The notes: generated by a model not told the origin, from the letters alone. A DNA stretch of 64,000 nt from an uncultured Cellvibrio sp. (GCA_946481735.1 CAMLOU010000002.1:1-64000); one strand, 5' to 3'; positions 37,107 to 47,440 are shown, counted from the stretch's first letter. Made by a program: numbers and translations.

Positions 37107-38834
37107 ATGCGCGCTACCCGTTTTTTAATTGCCACGCTCAAAGAAACACCCGCCGATGCCGAAGTGATCAGCCATCAGCTGATGCTGCGTGCCGGCATGA
37201 TTCGTAAACTCGCCTCCGGTCTCTATACCTGGTTGCCGCTGGGCTTGCGTGTCCTGCGCAAGGTTGAACGTATTATCCGCGAGGAAATGGACCGATCCGG
37301 CGCCCAGGAAGTGTTGATGCCGGTGGTACAACCGAGTGAACTCTGGGTTGAATCAGGCCGTTGGGAACAATATGGTCCGGAGCTGTTGCGGATCAATGAT
37401 CGGCATGATCGCGCGTTCTGCCTCGGCCCAACCCATGAAGAAGTCATCACGGATTTGATTCGCAATGAATTGAACAGCTACAAACAATTGCCTGCGAATT
37501 TTTATCAAATCCAGACCAAATTTCGCGATGAAATCCGTCCACGTTTTGGTGTGATGCGTTCGCGCGAATTTATTATGAAGGACGCCTATTCCTTCCACCT
37601 GACCCAGGATTCCTTGCAGGAAACCTACGATGTGATGCATCGCACCTACTGCAATATCTTTAGTCGTATTGGCCTGGCGTATCGTCCGGTATTGGCGGAT
37701 ACCGGTTCCATCGGTGGCGCTTTCTCCCACGAATTCCACGTACTCGCCGCCAGCGGTGAAGATGCAATTGCGTTTAGCAGCGACAGCGACTATGCCGCGA
37801 ATATTGAAAAGGCTGAGGCCTTGCCGCCTGCTGCTGCGCGGCCTGCGCCGAGCCAGTTACTGCATGAAGTGGCCACGCCCCAACAACACACCATTGAAGA
37901 AGTGAGCACCTTCCTCAAGGTGTCGCCGGCACAAGTCGTCAAGACTTTGATTGTGCTGGGCGAAGCAGAGACCGGTAAAGAACAGCCCCTGGTGGCCCTG
38001 GTGTTGCGCGGCGACCATGAGCTCAACGACATCAAAGCAGAAAAAATAACGGGCGTTGCAGCTCCCCTGACGTTTGCGCCGGAAGCTCGCATTAAGGCGG
38101 AATTGGGTGTAGGCCTCGGCTCAATTGGACCCGTCGGCTTGCAAATACCGATCATCGTGGATCATGCCGCAGCGCATCTCGCTGATTTCGTGTGCGGAGC
38201 CAACAAAGACGGCTTCCATTTAACCGGCGTGAATTGGGAGCGCGACCTTCACGTGCCGATGGTGGCCGATATTCGCAATGTGGTAGCAGGCGACCCGAGC
38301 CCGGATGGCAAAGGCACCCTGGATATCAAACGCGGTATTGAAGTGGGTCATATCTTCCAGCTCGGCACCAAATATTCTGAGGCGCTCAAGGCGCGCGTGC
38401 TGGATGAAAATGGCAAAGAGCAAACCATGATCATGGGCTGTTACGGTATCGGTGTCACGCGCGTCGTGGCCGCCGCTATCGAACAAAATTTTGATGAGAA
38501 CGGTATTATCTGGCCCGATTCCATCGCGCCCTTCCACGTCGCGCTGATCCCGATCAACATCAGCAAGTCACCTGCCGTCGCACAACAATGCGAAGCCTTG
38601 TACACAGAATTACAGGCTGCCGGCATTGAGGTGTTGTTTATGGATGATGAAAAAGCACGCCTGGGTGTCATGCTTGCCAACACCGAATTGATGGGTATTC
38701 CACATCGTGTGGTAGTGGGTGATCGCGGTCTGGAAAATGGCACACTGGAATACAAAGGCCGTCGCGATGCCGACAAGCAGGAGATTCCGGCGAATGACAT
38801 CGTGAATTTCCTGAAAGAAAAAATTAATTGCTAA
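37107..38834 (+). CDS. proS: Prolyl-tRNA synthetase (bacterial type, with editing domain)
   Basis: Encodes 575 residues. Class II motifs appear in order: motif 1 region [18 protein letters not shown], motif 2 [21 protein letters not shown], motif 3 [12 protein letters not shown] YbaK-like editing (INS) domain is inserted at about 230-400 ([23 protein letters not shown]) and would clear Ala-tRNAPro. The C-terminal anticodon-binding domain begins near [10 protein letters not shown]. The length matches E. coli ProS (572). A terminator follows directly. Confidence 0.98.
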   Translation: MRATRFLIATLKETPADAEVISHQLMLRAGMIRKLASGLYTWLPLGLRVLRKVERIIREEMDRSGAQEVLMPVVQPSELWVESGRWEQYGPELLRINDRHDRAFCLGPTHEEVITDLIRNELNSYKQLPANFYQIQTKFRDEIRPRFGVMRSREFIMKDAYSFHLTQDSLQETYDVMHRTYCNIFSRIGLAYRPVLADTGSIGGAFSHEFHVLAASGEDAIAFSSDSDYAANIEKAEALPPAAARPAPSQLLHEVATPQQHTIEEVSTFLKVSPAQVVKTLIVLGEAETGKEQPLVALVLRGDHELNDIKAEKITGVAAPLTFAPEARIKAELGVGLGSIGPVGLQIPIIVDHAAAHLADFVCGANKDGFHLTGVNWERDLHVPMVADIRNVVAGDPSPDGKGTLDIKRGIEVGHIFQLGTKYSEALKARVLDENGKEQTMIMGCYGIGVTRVVAAAIEQNFDENGIIWPDSIAPFHVALIPINISKSPAVAQQCEALYTELQAAGIEVLFMDDEKARLGVMLANTELMGIPHRVVVGDRGLENGTLEYKGRRDADKQEIPANDIVNFLKEKINC

Positions 38835-38837
38835 GTC

Positions 38838-38877
38838 ATAAAAAGCCGGTCCATCAAACCGATGAACCGGCTTTTTA
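38838..38877 (+). terminator. Terminator of proS
   Basis: ATAAAAAGCCGGT (38838-38850) pairs with ACCGGCTTTTTAT (38866-38878). Part of the internal sequence (CCATCAAACCGATGA) extends the stem with a mismatch. A T-run follows the stem on the plus strand. Confidence 0.85.
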
Positions 38878-38907
38878 TTTCTGTTCCAGCGTTTGACTCA
38901 TCCGGTT

Positions 38908-39600
38908 TTACTTCAGCAAAAAATCGTCCAACCGTAAAAACTTCTCCGGCGGTAATGCCCGATGCGTAATACGCGCCGCCAGAATCGCCCCGTTAAACCA
39001 ATGTACTTCATTCATCCGCGCACCGATTGATGTCTTGCCAGTTGGCGCGATAGGCAGGTAATCAACCTCGGCTGACAATTCTTTTTTGCCGTTAACAAAT
39101 GCGGTGAACTGTCGATCCTTATACGTAATCGCTGCGTGGGTCCATTGCTCCATTGGGTGAACCAGGCTCGAATCAATCAGCGTGTACTGCGACAATTCGG
39201 ATTTGATATAGGTATCCAGATACCATTGGTGCTGATCATTCAAACGCAGCTCAATAGTGATGCGGCGATTGGGATTTTCCGGTGCTTCAATATGAAAGAA
39301 GCGCGGCTCCAGATTGTTCGGATAGGCATCATTGGGTTTGAAGATAATCTCCACGGTGAATTCACTGGCGCCGTCTAATGGATTATTGTCCACCACCAAG
39401 CGGTCACCATCACCGTCAAACATCACCGCGTTGCCGTAGGGCGACTCCACGAGCTGTGGATTACCTTGCACCGCCACGGGCAGGCCGGCAATTTGCTCCA
39501 GCGAATCGATACGCCATAGCGATTGCGGCGGATGGGTCGCGCAACCCGTGACCATCCACACAAAATATAACAACAAGATTTTTATTGTGGTTGATTTCAT
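38908..39600 (-). CDS. LamG-like (concanavalin fold) lipoprotein
   Basis: Encodes 230 residues from the ATG at 39598-39600, preceded by GAGAAGG. The signal peptide ends in a lipobox (WMVTGC), so the protein is membrane-anchored by lipid. The mature part is a single laminin-G/concanavalin-type jelly roll: GNAVMFDGDGDRLVVDNN, ASEFTVEIIFKPN, WTHAAITYKDRQFTAFVNGK and a closing FNGAILAARITHRAL. Such domains bind carbohydrate or act as structural modules. It lies just downstream of an RND efflux operon on the same strand (34-bp gap), so it may be co-transcribed, but no functional link is known. Confidence 0.82.
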   Translation of the reverse strand: MKSTTIKILLLYFVWMVTGCATHPPQSLWRIDSLEQIAGLPVAVQGNPQLVESPYGNAVMFDGDGDRLVVDNNPLDGASEFTVEIIFKPNDAYPNNLEPRFFHIEAPENPNRRITIELRLNDQHQWYLDTYIKSELSQYTLIDSSLVHPMEQWTHAAITYKDRQFTAFVNGKKELSAEVDYLPIAPTGKTSIGARMNEVHWFNGAILAARITHRALPPEKFLRLDDFLLK

Positions 39601-39634
39601 AGCCTTCTCTCTTGTTAATTTTTTGTCATGATTT

Positions 39635-42600
39635 TTAATCCGGTTTTGATGGTTCATCGTGATAATAATCGCGATGAGCTTGCTCCAGCTTGCGACTGAC
39701 ATCACCGGGAGAGCCTGTGTTACGCGCCAGCAAGCTATAAGCCACAGGCACCACAAACAATGTCAGAAAGGTGGCCAGGAGTACACCAAAGATCACCACG
39801 ATACCGATAACAAATCGGGTTTCCGAACCGGCGCCACTGGAAATAACCAAAGGCACCGCCCCCGCAACGGCCGTTAAACTGGTCATTAGAATCGGGCGCA
39901 GGCGTGCGGACGATGCCTCCAGCAGTGCCTGATGAAATTCCACGCCGCGATCACGTAACTGATTGACAAATTCCACAATCAAAATGCCGTTCTTGGCCGC
40001 CAGCCCGATCAGCATAATCAGGCCGATTTGCGAATATAAGTTAAAGGAGTTCCCGGTGATGTACAGCCCCAACATGCCGCCAAGAATTGCCAGCGGCACG
40101 GTGAGCATGATAACAAACGGATGAACATAACTTTCAAACTGAGCGGCCAGCACCAGAAACGTAATCAGGATACCGAGTAAAAAGATAAACATGACCGAGC
40201 CCCCAGCGGTTTGAAAATCCCGGGACAAACCTTTGTAATCCACGACGGCGGAATCGGGTAAATGCTCTCTCACCAGGCCATTGAGATAATCCAGTGCGTC
40301 ACCCAATGCCAGGTCTTCAGAAAGGTTGGCTTCAATGGTCAACGAACGAATACGGTTGTAACGATTCAAACGGCTGGCATCGGCCATCTCACGCAATTGC
40401 ACCAGGTTTGCCAGCGGAATCAGTTCGCCGGAACGCTCCGAGCGCACGTACATGTTTTGCAGGCTGGTGATGGTGCGTTGCTCGTCGCGCTCGCCTTGCA
40501 GAATCAGATCGTATTCTTCACCGTCGTCAATGTACGTGGTGACGCGGCGGGAACCCAACATGGTTTCCAATGTGCGGCCAATGTTGTTAACGCTCACGCC
40601 CAGGTCCGCCGCGCGATTGGTGTCGATAATGACCTCAACCTGGGGTTTGGTTTCCTTGTAGTCCCAGTCAATACTTTCGAGGCCGGGATTACTGGCTTCG
40701 ATTTTTTCCAACATGATATCGCGCCATTCGGCCAGTTCATTGTAAGACCCGCCGCCGATAACAAACTGCACCGGCTTTTGGGTCTGTGAGCCAAAGCCCT
40801 GCCGCATCACCGGCGCTGCTGTCACGCCGGGCAAGTCGCTAAGCTTCGCGCGGATTTCATCCATCACCACAAATGCATCGCGCCGCAAACTCCAGTCGTT
40901 CATTACCGCGATGATAAGACCGCTGTTAAAATTTTCTGCGGTTCCGAATGATCGCGGGGCACGGACCATCAGGCGACTAATTTCCCCGCTTTCAACATAC
41001 TCCATCATGCGCGCTTCAATCTCATTCATATACTCTTCCATGTAAGAATAACTGGCACCTTCCGGCCCGTTTACCATCACAAAGAATGTACCGCGATCTT
41101 CTCGCGGAGCGTATTCGGACGGAATCAAACGCGACAGCATAAATGTCGAAAGCAACAAGATTGCAAAGATAACCACCACCAACTTGCTGCGCTTCAGGCA
41201 CGCGTTGATGGCGCGGGTATAATAATGTCGCAGACACATGGTCCATTCATTGATCTTGTCCACCAGTTTATTTTTATGATCATTACGCTTGAGGAACTGG
41301 GACGCCAGCATGGGCGACAGCGTCAATGCAATCAGTGATGAAAAGGCTACGGATGCGGCCATGGTGATCGCAAACTCGGAAAACAAGCGACCGATATCGC
41401 CTTTCAAAAATACAATCGGGACAAAAATGGCAATCAACACGAGGGTCGTCGCGATAACCGCGAAGCCCACTTCGCGCGTACCGTCAAATGCCGCTAGCAG
41501 AGGCGGTTTATTTTTTTCTTTCATGTGGCGCACGATATTTTCCAGCACCACAATCGCGTCATCCACTACCAGGCCAATAGCCAACACCAACGCCAGCAGC
41601 GTTAACATGTTGACCGAAAAGCCAAGCACGGCTAACACGGTAAACGTCGCAATAATCGAAACCGGCACTGCCACGGCCGGTACCAACATGGCACGCACGC
41701 TGCCGAGAAAAAGATAAATCACCAGCACCACGAGAAAAATAGCGATGCCCAAGGTGAGATAAACTTCTTCGATAGCGCGCTCCACAAAGATGGAACTGTC
41801 ATAGCTGTCTTCAATACCCATGCCATCCGGCAAGGTAGCGAGAATACGGTCACGCTCGGCTTTTACGCCCCGCGCCACATCAATGGTGTTGGCGGTGGAT
41901 TGTTTGCTGATGCCGATCCCCACCTGATTGATGCCGTTGCCGCGAAACATATTGCGATCTTCTTCAGTACCTTTCTCAACCCGGGCAACGTCACCCAGAC
42001 GAATCAGATATCCATCGTCACCGCGGTGCAACACCAGTTGGGAGAAATCTTCAGCAGTAAGATAGTTGCGTGCCATACGCACGGTGAACTGACGATCTTC
42101 CGATTCAATACTGCCCGCCGGGAGTTCAATATTCTCGGCGCGCAAGGCATCTTCAACATCATTAACGGTAAGGTTGCGCGCGGCCAGTTCGCGCCGATCC
42201 AGCCATATGCGCATGGCATAACGTTTTTCGCCACCGATCCTGACCCGCGCAACGCCGTCCACTACAGAAAAACGATCCACCAGATAGCGCTGCGCGTAAT
42301 CGGACAACTCCGGTGTGGTCATATTGTCGCTGGTAAAATTGAACCAGAGGATAACGTCTTCATCCGAGCTTACCTTTTCAACCTCCGGCGGCTCGGCTTC
42401 GATGGGTAAATTACCCAGCACGCGCGATACCCGGTCACGAATATCGTTTGCTGCCGCGTCCATGTCCTGTCCCACATCGAATTGCACTACGATGTTGGAG
42501 CGTCCGTTCTCGCTGCTGGATTCAATATAGCGGATGCCCTCCACACCGGAGATGCGGTCCTCAATTACCTTGGTGATGCGCGTCTCGACGATACTCGCCG

Positions 42601-42763
42601 CTGCGCCGGGATAATCGGTGCGTATGGATACCACCGGCGGATCAATGTCAGGATATTCGCGCAATGTGAGGCGTTCAAAAGCAACCAGGCCAAAGGCGAT
42701 AAGCAGAATGGAGATAACGGAAGCAAAAACCGGGCGCTTGATCGAAACATCAGAGAGTAGCAT
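39635..42763 (-). CDS. RND efflux transporter permease, HAE1 family (second system)
   Basis: Encodes 1042 residues, beginning MLLSDVSIKRPVFASVISIL. The TM4 proton-relay pair is D401-D402 in GLVVDDAIVVLENIV. The porter domain includes YPGAAASIVETRITKVIEDR, and the C-terminal half has the matching GLAAKNGILIVEFVNQLRDRG repeat. It differs clearly from the permease at 3071 and belongs to the AcrB/MexF-like HAE1 group that works with a short adaptor. The adaptor gene ends 11 bp upstream. No outer-membrane channel gene is adjacent. Substrates cannot be predicted. Confidence 0.93.
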   Translation of the reverse strand: MLLSDVSIKRPVFASVISILLIAFGLVAFERLTLREYPDIDPPVVSIRTDYPGAAASIVETRITKVIEDRISGVEGIRYIESSSENGRSNIVVQFDVGQDMDAAANDIRDRVSRVLGNLPIEAEPPEVEKVSSDEDVILWFNFTSDNMTTPELSDYAQRYLVDRFSVVDGVARVRIGGEKRYAMRIWLDRRELAARNLTVNDVEDALRAENIELPAGSIESEDRQFTVRMARNYLTAEDFSQLVLHRGDDGYLIRLGDVARVEKGTEEDRNMFRGNGINQVGIGISKQSTANTIDVARGVKAERDRILATLPDGMGIEDSYDSSIFVERAIEEVYLTLGIAIFLVVLVIYLFLGSVRAMLVPAVAVPVSIIATFTVLAVLGFSVNMLTLLALVLAIGLVVDDAIVVLENIVRHMKEKNKPPLLAAFDGTREVGFAVIATTLVLIAIFVPIVFLKGDIGRLFSEFAITMAASVAFSSLIALTLSPMLASQFLKRNDHKNKLVDKINEWTMCLRHYYTRAINACLKRSKLVVVIFAILLLSTFMLSRLIPSEYAPREDRGTFFVMVNGPEGASYSYMEEYMNEIEARMMEYVESGEISRLMVRAPRSFGTAENFNSGLIIAVMNDWSLRRDAFVVMDEIRAKLSDLPGVTAAPVMRQGFGSQTQKPVQFVIGGGSYNELAEWRDIMLEKIEASNPGLESIDWDYKETKPQVEVIIDTNRAADLGVSVNNIGRTLETMLGSRRVTTYIDDGEEYDLILQGERDEQRTITSLQNMYVRSERSGELIPLANLVQLREMADASRLNRYNRIRSLTIEANLSEDLALGDALDYLNGLVREHLPDSAVVDYKGLSRDFQTAGGSVMFIFLLGILITFLVLAAQFESYVHPFVIMLTVPLAILGGMLGLYITGNSFNLYSQIGLIMLIGLAAKNGILIVEFVNQLRDRGVEFHQALLEASSARLRPILMTSLTAVAGAVPLVISSGAGSETRFVIGIVVIFGVLLATFLTLFVVPVAYSLLARNTGSPGDVSRKLEQAHRDYYHDEPSKPD

Positions 42764-42774
42764 CGGCGTTACCC

Positions 42775-43857
42775 TCAGGACTGAGTTGAATCAAGCAGTT
42801 CGGATAGACTTTCCTCACCGGTTTCTTCAGCGGCGATATTGATCAGTGTTCCGGCGCGAATTTTCTGTAGACCATGGGTTACCACTTTTTCATCGGCTGC
42901 CAATCCATTGAGAATTTCAACCGCACCGCGCAGGCGCTGCCCGATGTTCACCTGACGACGCTCAACCGTCAGTTCATTGCCTTTGGGTTGAACGACAAAC
43001 ACAAAATTATCACTACCCAATGGCACTAGAGCTGCCTCAGATATCACCAGGGCTTCTCGCTTATTGGCATAGAGATTAATACTCATCAACATGCCCTGCT
43101 TTAATTCGCCCTCATCATTAGGCAACAACGCGCGCACGGTAATCGCGCGGGTAACCGGATCAATCTGATTATCAATACTGTAAATCTTGCCCTCAAAGAC
43201 CTTATCGCCCAACGCACGGCTTTTGGCCATGATGGGCAAATCAACTTGCAAACTGCGCAGGTAGATTGCCGGAACTGTAAAATCCAGTTTCATACGGCTA
43301 TCGTCGTTGATTGTGGTAATCAGATCACCGGGAGACACCAGTGCACCGACGCTGATATTGCGTAAACCAACAACACCATTGAAAGGTGCATCGAGGTGCA
43401 AGTCCTGCAAACGCGCCTCAATAGCGAGATAGCGCGCGTTGGCAGATTCATATTCACGCATACGTTGATCAAGCAGTGATTGGGATGCGGCTTTTGTTTC
43501 GACCAAGGAGCGCACCCGCTCCATTTGTTTGCGCGCCTCTTCGGCATTGAAGCGCGCCTCAGCTAACAGCGCGCGTTCTTCAGCATTGGTCATCTCTACC
43601 AGTACCTGCCCTTTCTTAACACGCTGGCCATCTTCGAAATTAATATGGGTTACCGTCTTGGTAACGTTAGAAGTCAAGCGGATGGATTCGTTGGCCCGCA
43701 AGGTGCCCAACGCTTCGATGCGGCTCTCCAGCGGCTGTAACCTGACAGCCTGGACAATAACGTCCACGGCTTTTGCGGTTTGAGCCATCAAAGGTTGAGT
43801 GAACATCATCAATGAGCCAATGAATATGGCTCCCGGCAGGTGCAATCGCATCATCAT
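42775..43857 (-). CDS. RND efflux periplasmic adaptor (second system)
   Basis: Encodes 360 residues starting at one of three consecutive ATGs (43857, 43854, 43851) after GAGAGA. The N-terminus looks like a cleavable signal (LPGAIFIGSLMMFTQPLMAQ) in place of a retained anchor. The lipoyl halves (INFEDGQRVKKGQVLVEMTN and LDAPFNGVVGLRNISVGALV) flank an alpha-hairpin. The beta-barrel and membrane-proximal domains follow, ending in a variable Glu/Ser-rich tail. It is the promoter-proximal gene of this pump operon. Confidence 0.92.
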   Translation of the reverse strand: MMMRLHLPGAIFIGSLMMFTQPLMAQTAKAVDVIVQAVRLQPLESRIEALGTLRANESIRLTSNVTKTVTHINFEDGQRVKKGQVLVEMTNAEERALLAEARFNAEEARKQMERVRSLVETKAASQSLLDQRMREYESANARYLAIEARLQDLHLDAPFNGVVGLRNISVGALVSPGDLITTINDDSRMKLDFTVPAIYLRSLQVDLPIMAKSRALGDKVFEGKIYSIDNQIDPVTRAITVRALLPNDEGELKQGMLMSINLYANKREALVISEAALVPLGSDNFVFVVQPKGNELTVERRQVNIGQRLRGAVEILNGLAADEKVVTHGLQKIRAGTLINIAAEETGEESLSELLDSTQS

Positions 43858-44070
43858 TATCTCTCTCGTATACCCAGATGCCCTGAGGGCAGGAATCGTT
43901 TTTTGGCGCAGACTTTATCATATCTTCCCGATGTGAAGTACAACACATCCACACCCATGCATAGCTGATGCAGGTGGTGCGATGAGCGATCATTCCGGAG
44001 TAGATTAAAACGCGTGTCGGCAGAGGTTTATTTCAAAAGATTACGCTGATGAGGTGACGAACGATAAGCA

Positions 44071-44107
44071 GTTAACAATAGTTTACAGTGATATAACACT
44101 TGTTAAC
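44071..44107. repeat. Inverted repeat upstream of the second efflux operon
   Basis: GTTAACAA (44071-44078) and TTGTTAAC (44100-44107) are perfect inverted 8-mers separated by 21 bp, in the 294-bp gap between recX and the adaptor gene. It could be a regulator operator or a transcript-end structure of recX; sequence alone cannot decide. Confidence 0.4.
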
Positions 44108-44151
44108 GGGTTGCAGTGAGAGATCAACTGCGGAACCAACAAAGAGGGCTA

Positions 44152-44601
44152 TTACTCTGTTTTTATTGCAGCAAGAATCTGGGGCTGGGTGAAACCCCGA
44201 TATTGCAGAAATCGCATCTGACGCGCCCTTTCTTTTAAATCCTGCGGTTCAGCAGCACCGAAGCGTTTTTGTTTTTCTGCAAGTGCCAGATCAAACCAAT
44301 CGTGATCTGATGTGTCGAGATAAATACCGATAATGGCTTCACTGACACCTTTCTCTTTTAATTCCAGCGCAATGCGTACCGGCCCTTTGCCTTGCCGTTT
44401 ACGCATATTAATAAATGCTTCGGTATAGCGTTCATCGCTTTGCAAATTCTCTGCGCTTAACACGGCAACGGCTTCAACAATATCAGCGTCGTCAAAACGC
44501 CGGGCAAGTTTACGGCGCAACTCAAATGCTGAGTGTTCCCGCATGGCCAACAAATTCATGGCTGCCAGCCTGATATCGGACATTATCGTGTTATCCGCCA
44601 T
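44152..44601 (-). CDS. recX: RecA regulatory protein RecX
   Basis: Encodes 149 residues, typical for RecX. It is all-helical with three-helix repeats: AFELRRKLARRFDDADIVEA, RYTEAFINMRKRQGKGPVRI, then ELKEKGVSEAIIGIYLD and QMRFLQYRGFTQPQILAAI. RecX binds RecA filaments and limits recombinase and co-protease activity. It usually follows recA directly; here a lipoprotein gene (44677-45249) separates them, all on the same strand. ATG 44601 is used, and a second ATG at 44583 is possible. Confidence 0.92.
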   Translation of the reverse strand: MADNTIMSDIRLAAMNLLAMREHSAFELRRKLARRFDDADIVEAVAVLSAENLQSDERYTEAFINMRKRQGKGPVRIALELKEKGVSEAIIGIYLDTSDHDWFDLALAEKQKRFGAAEPQDLKERARQMRFLQYRGFTQPQILAAIKTE

Positions 44602-44676
44602 GGTTCTTTATTTCCCGCATACTGCATTCAAAAAAATGGCCGCAAAGCGGCCATCAGTCAAACGATAAATTTACTC

Positions 44677-45249
44677 TCAGATCGGTGGAAATTTACTGAT
44701 AATCTCAATCACCGCACTGGTTAAAATGTCGCGCTGCTCTTGCGGCGTCAAACCACTGCGCAAACGTTTTTCTGATACACCACGCCAAATGGGTTTTTCT
44801 GTTTTCGCATCGACAATATCAATAATCAAACTACCCTGGTTATAGACCCGGGGAGCTCCTGTGGTGCCATAAAAAAGAGGAGCCGGATAATAATAACGAT
44901 AGCCTCTGCCGTAATAACCATACCCGTACAGGCGATCATAAGTGCCCGGATCCAGCTTCTCTTCAATAACGATATGGTAGTTCACCAGGAAGTCCGGCTT
45001 GGCATCAGCCGGTGCCTGTTGATAGCGCTGAGCCAGCTCACGATCCACCACCGAGTGGATGTGGCTGAAGGTAAACGGAGAGATGAGGATATTTTCTTTG
45101 GTGTCTTGTCGAGCTTCTGCAACCTGGTAGGTTTTCAGGGCAGAAAAGTCATAACCCGAAAGGTAATCAGTGACAACATAGGGTTTGTTTGAGCAAGCAC
45201 CCAACAACGCGAGTACCAGTAACAAGCCCATCTGCTTAAAGCGAATCAT
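44677..45249 (-). CDS. DUF4136 domain lipoprotein
   Basis: Encodes 190 residues from the ATG at 45247-45249 (MIRFKQMGLLLVLALLGACS), with AGAGG upstream. The lipobox LLGAC predicts a lipid-anchored Cys. The mature part fits DUF4136: VVTDYLSGYDFSALKTYQV, a Tyr/Gly-rich loop (GYGYYGRGYRYYYPAPLFYG), then GSLIIDIVDAKTEKPIWRG. Members are outer-membrane-type lipoproteins of unknown function. Its placement between recA and recX is unusual and there is no known link to DNA repair. Confidence 0.85.
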   Translation of the reverse strand: MIRFKQMGLLLVLALLGACSNKPYVVTDYLSGYDFSALKTYQVAEARQDTKENILISPFTFSHIHSVVDRELAQRYQQAPADAKPDFLVNYHIVIEEKLDPGTYDRLYGYGYYGRGYRYYYPAPLFYGTTGAPRVYNQGSLIIDIVDAKTEKPIWRGVSEKRLRSGLTPQEQRDILTSAVIEIISKFPPI

Positions 45250-45530
45250 TTCACACCTCTCTAGTCGGCCTTTCGGCTCGTCGGTTTTAACGGGTAATGA
45301 TGAAAATCTGGTGTTCAGCATACCCACCGCCTTATCAGCACGCAACTTTTAGTCTCAACAGTCTAACTAGCCTAACGCCAGACCAACAAAGTCTTTCGGG
45401 TGGCAGCGCTGGATAAAAATTCGACTCTGCCCCAATAATGAAGTTCAGCCGCAGACAATGAAGGGAAACGTTCTATGAAAGGAGCGACGGAAATCAGGCC
45501 ATCAATAACATGATTTCCGTCATAGAAGAC

Positions 45531-46574
45531 TTAGGATATCTCTACTTCGTCTTCTGAGTCGGCACTGGTACCCAGTGACAACTGAGGTGTGTTAAGCAGT
45601 TCTGCGCGAACTTTCTGCTCCAGCTCTTTGGCGAGCTCCGGATTTTCCTGCAGAAACTTCATAACATTGTTTTTACCCTGGCCAATCTTGTTGCCTTGGT
45701 AGCTATACCAGGCTCCCGCTTTATCGACCATACCAAGCTTGACTCCATAGTCAACGATCTCACCCATACGGTTAATACCGCTGCCATACAGGATCTGGAA
45801 CTCTGCTTGCTTGAAGGGTGGAGCAACTTTGTTTTTCACTACTTTAACGCGCGTCTCGGAGCCGATAACTTCTTCACCTTCTTTCACGGCACCGATGCGA
45901 CGGATATCGAGGCGCACAGATGCATAGAACTTCAACGCGTTACCACCGGTGGTGGTTTCCGGGTTACCAAACATAACCCCGATCTTCATGCGGATCTGGT
46001 TAATGAAGATCACCAGGCAATTGGCATTCTTGATGTTACCCGTGATCTTACGCAGGGCTTGTGACATCAAGCGCGCCTGCAAACCGACGTGATGGTCGCC
46101 CATCTCACCTTCGATTTCCGCCCGCGGTGTCAGTGCAGCTACCGAGTCAACGACCAGTACATCTACCGCGCCGGAGCGCACCAGCATATCGGTCACTTCC
46201 AGAGCCTGTTCGCCGGTATCCGGCTGGGAGATAATCAGGTCGTCAACATTGACACCGAGCTTGGCGGCATAGATGGGATCGAGTGCGTGCTCCGCATCGA
46301 TAAAAGCACAGTTACCGCCCAGGCGTTGTGCTTCGGCAATAACCTGTAAAGTCAGGGTTGTTTTACCGGAAGACTCCGGTCCGTAAATTTCAATAATCCG
46401 GCCTTTGGGCAAGCCACCGATTCCCAGTGCTACATCGAGCCCCAGCGAGCCAGTAGAAATCGCTGGAATGGCAACCTGTTCCCGGTCGCCCATACGCATC
46501 ACAGTGCCCTTACCAAATTGACGTTCGATTTGACTCAGGGCTGCTTGTAGCGCCTTTTCTTTATTCGCATCCAT
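45531..46574 (-). CDS. recA: Recombinase RecA
   Basis: Encodes 347 residues from the ATG at 46572-46574 ([13 protein letters not shown]), with GAGG upstream. The Walker A is GPESSGKT at 65-72, and a Walker B type LVVDSVAAL follows, with the DNA-binding loops between [24 protein letters not shown] residues. It drives homologous recombination and LexA cleavage in the SOS response. A LexA operator overlaps the predicted promoter 112 bp upstream, consistent with SOS control. pncC lies upstream on the same strand, as in Pseudomonas and E. coli. Confidence 0.98.
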   Translation of the reverse strand: MDANKEKALQAALSQIERQFGKGTVMRMGDREQVAIPAISTGSLGLDVALGIGGLPKGRIIEIYGPESSGKTTLTLQVIAEAQRLGGNCAFIDAEHALDPIYAAKLGVNVDDLIISQPDTGEQALEVTDMLVRSGAVDVLVVDSVAALTPRAEIEGEMGDHHVGLQARLMSQALRKITGNIKNANCLVIFINQIRMKIGVMFGNPETTTGGNALKFYASVRLDIRRIGAVKEGEEVIGSETRVKVVKNKVAPPFKQAEFQILYGSGINRMGEIVDYGVKLGMVDKAGAWYSYQGNKIGQGKNNVMKFLQENPELAKELEQKVRAELLNTPQLSLGTSADSEDEVEIS

Positions 46575-46669
46575 CCGACACCTCAACATTAAAATGAAAA
46601 AAATGATCTGATTTTTTGTGTGGCTTCTTTGCCAGTTTTTACTTACCGCTGGTACTGACTACTGGCCAA

Positions 46670-46697
46670 AGCATACACCAAAAAGCTGTATACGCAA
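46670..46697 (-). promoter_or_regulatory. Predicted recA promoter
   Basis: On the minus strand, TTGCGT (46697-46692) and TATGCT (46675-46670) are separated by 16 bp. The LexA box overlaps the -35 region, the usual arrangement for repression of recA. Confidence 0.55.
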
Positions 46698-46701
46698 ACA
46701 G
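46686..46701. promoter_or_regulatory. LexA (SOS) operator upstream of recA
   Basis: CTGTATACGCAAACAG fits the LexA consensus CTG-N10-CAG, with flanking AG and TAC extending the symmetry. It lies in the pncC-recA gap, 112 bp upstream of the recA ATG. Confidence 0.85.
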
Positions 46702-46711
46702 TACTGTTAAT

Positions 46712-47224
46712 TTATTCAGGTTTTTTTTGGATCTCGTTTAACAAGGCCAGCAACCCTTCCAATGCGATCACTACAGCCTGCTGCTGAACTTTATTGCGCT
46801 CACCCTCCAGGTGGTGGCACTGGACGCTGTATGGTCCTTTCGCAATTTCCCAGGCAAACCATACGGTGCCGACCGGCTTGGCTGCGCTGCCTCCGCTCGG
46901 ACCGGCAATCCCGCTGACCGCTACCGCAATATCGGCGCCCGATAACGACAGCGCACCAGCAGCCATCTGGCGGACAGCGCTTTCGCTGACAGCCCCCTCC
47001 TTTACCAGGGTACGACCGTCAACCCCCAACAAGTGCTGCTTCGCCGCATCGGCGTAGGTGACGAGCCCGTATTCAAACCAGGCGGAGCTGCCGGGAATGG
47101 CGGTAATCGCTGCGGCCACACCTCCGCCTGTGCAGGATTCCGCTGTAACCACACGCCAATGCCGCTGTTGCAGGGTTTCCCCCAAGTCGGCGGCCAGCTG
47201 GATCAGGGACCGGTGATTTGTCAT
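46712..47224 (-). CDS. pncC: Nicotinamide-nucleotide amidohydrolase PncC (CinA C-terminal domain)
   Basis: Encodes 170 residues from the ATG at 47222-47224, with GGAG nine bases upstream. The CinA C-terminal signature is clear: VVTAESCTGGGVAAAITAIPGSS, then AVSGIAGPSGGSAAKPVGTVWFA. The stand-alone domain deamidates nicotinamide mononucleotide to nicotinic acid mononucleotide in NAD recycling. Its position next to recA is the usual gammaproteobacterial order. The frame is open further upstream, but that part lacks similarity. Confidence 0.93.
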   Translation of the reverse strand: MTNHRSLIQLAADLGETLQQRHWRVVTAESCTGGGVAAAITAIPGSSAWFEYGLVTYADAAKQHLLGVDGRTLVKEGAVSESAVRQMAAGALSLSGADIAVAVSGIAGPSGGSAAKPVGTVWFAWEIAKGPYSVQCHHLEGERNKVQQQAVVIALEGLLALLNEIQKKPE

Positions 47225-47440
47225 CGATAAGCTCCATGTAAGCTTCAAAAAAGTATGCCAGCCCAGGGCGGAGGGCAAGCATTTTAATGATCTATCAGCG
47301 TCAGGCCGAGCGACTTTTTGCTATTGGAGGCGAATTTTCGTTAATTGAAAGCGACTCTCAATAAACGTAAACTTGGTCCCCTTTTCCGGCGGCAAATCCG
47401 GCTGATCTCATCCTCCCATTCTGCTGATATAACACATCCT

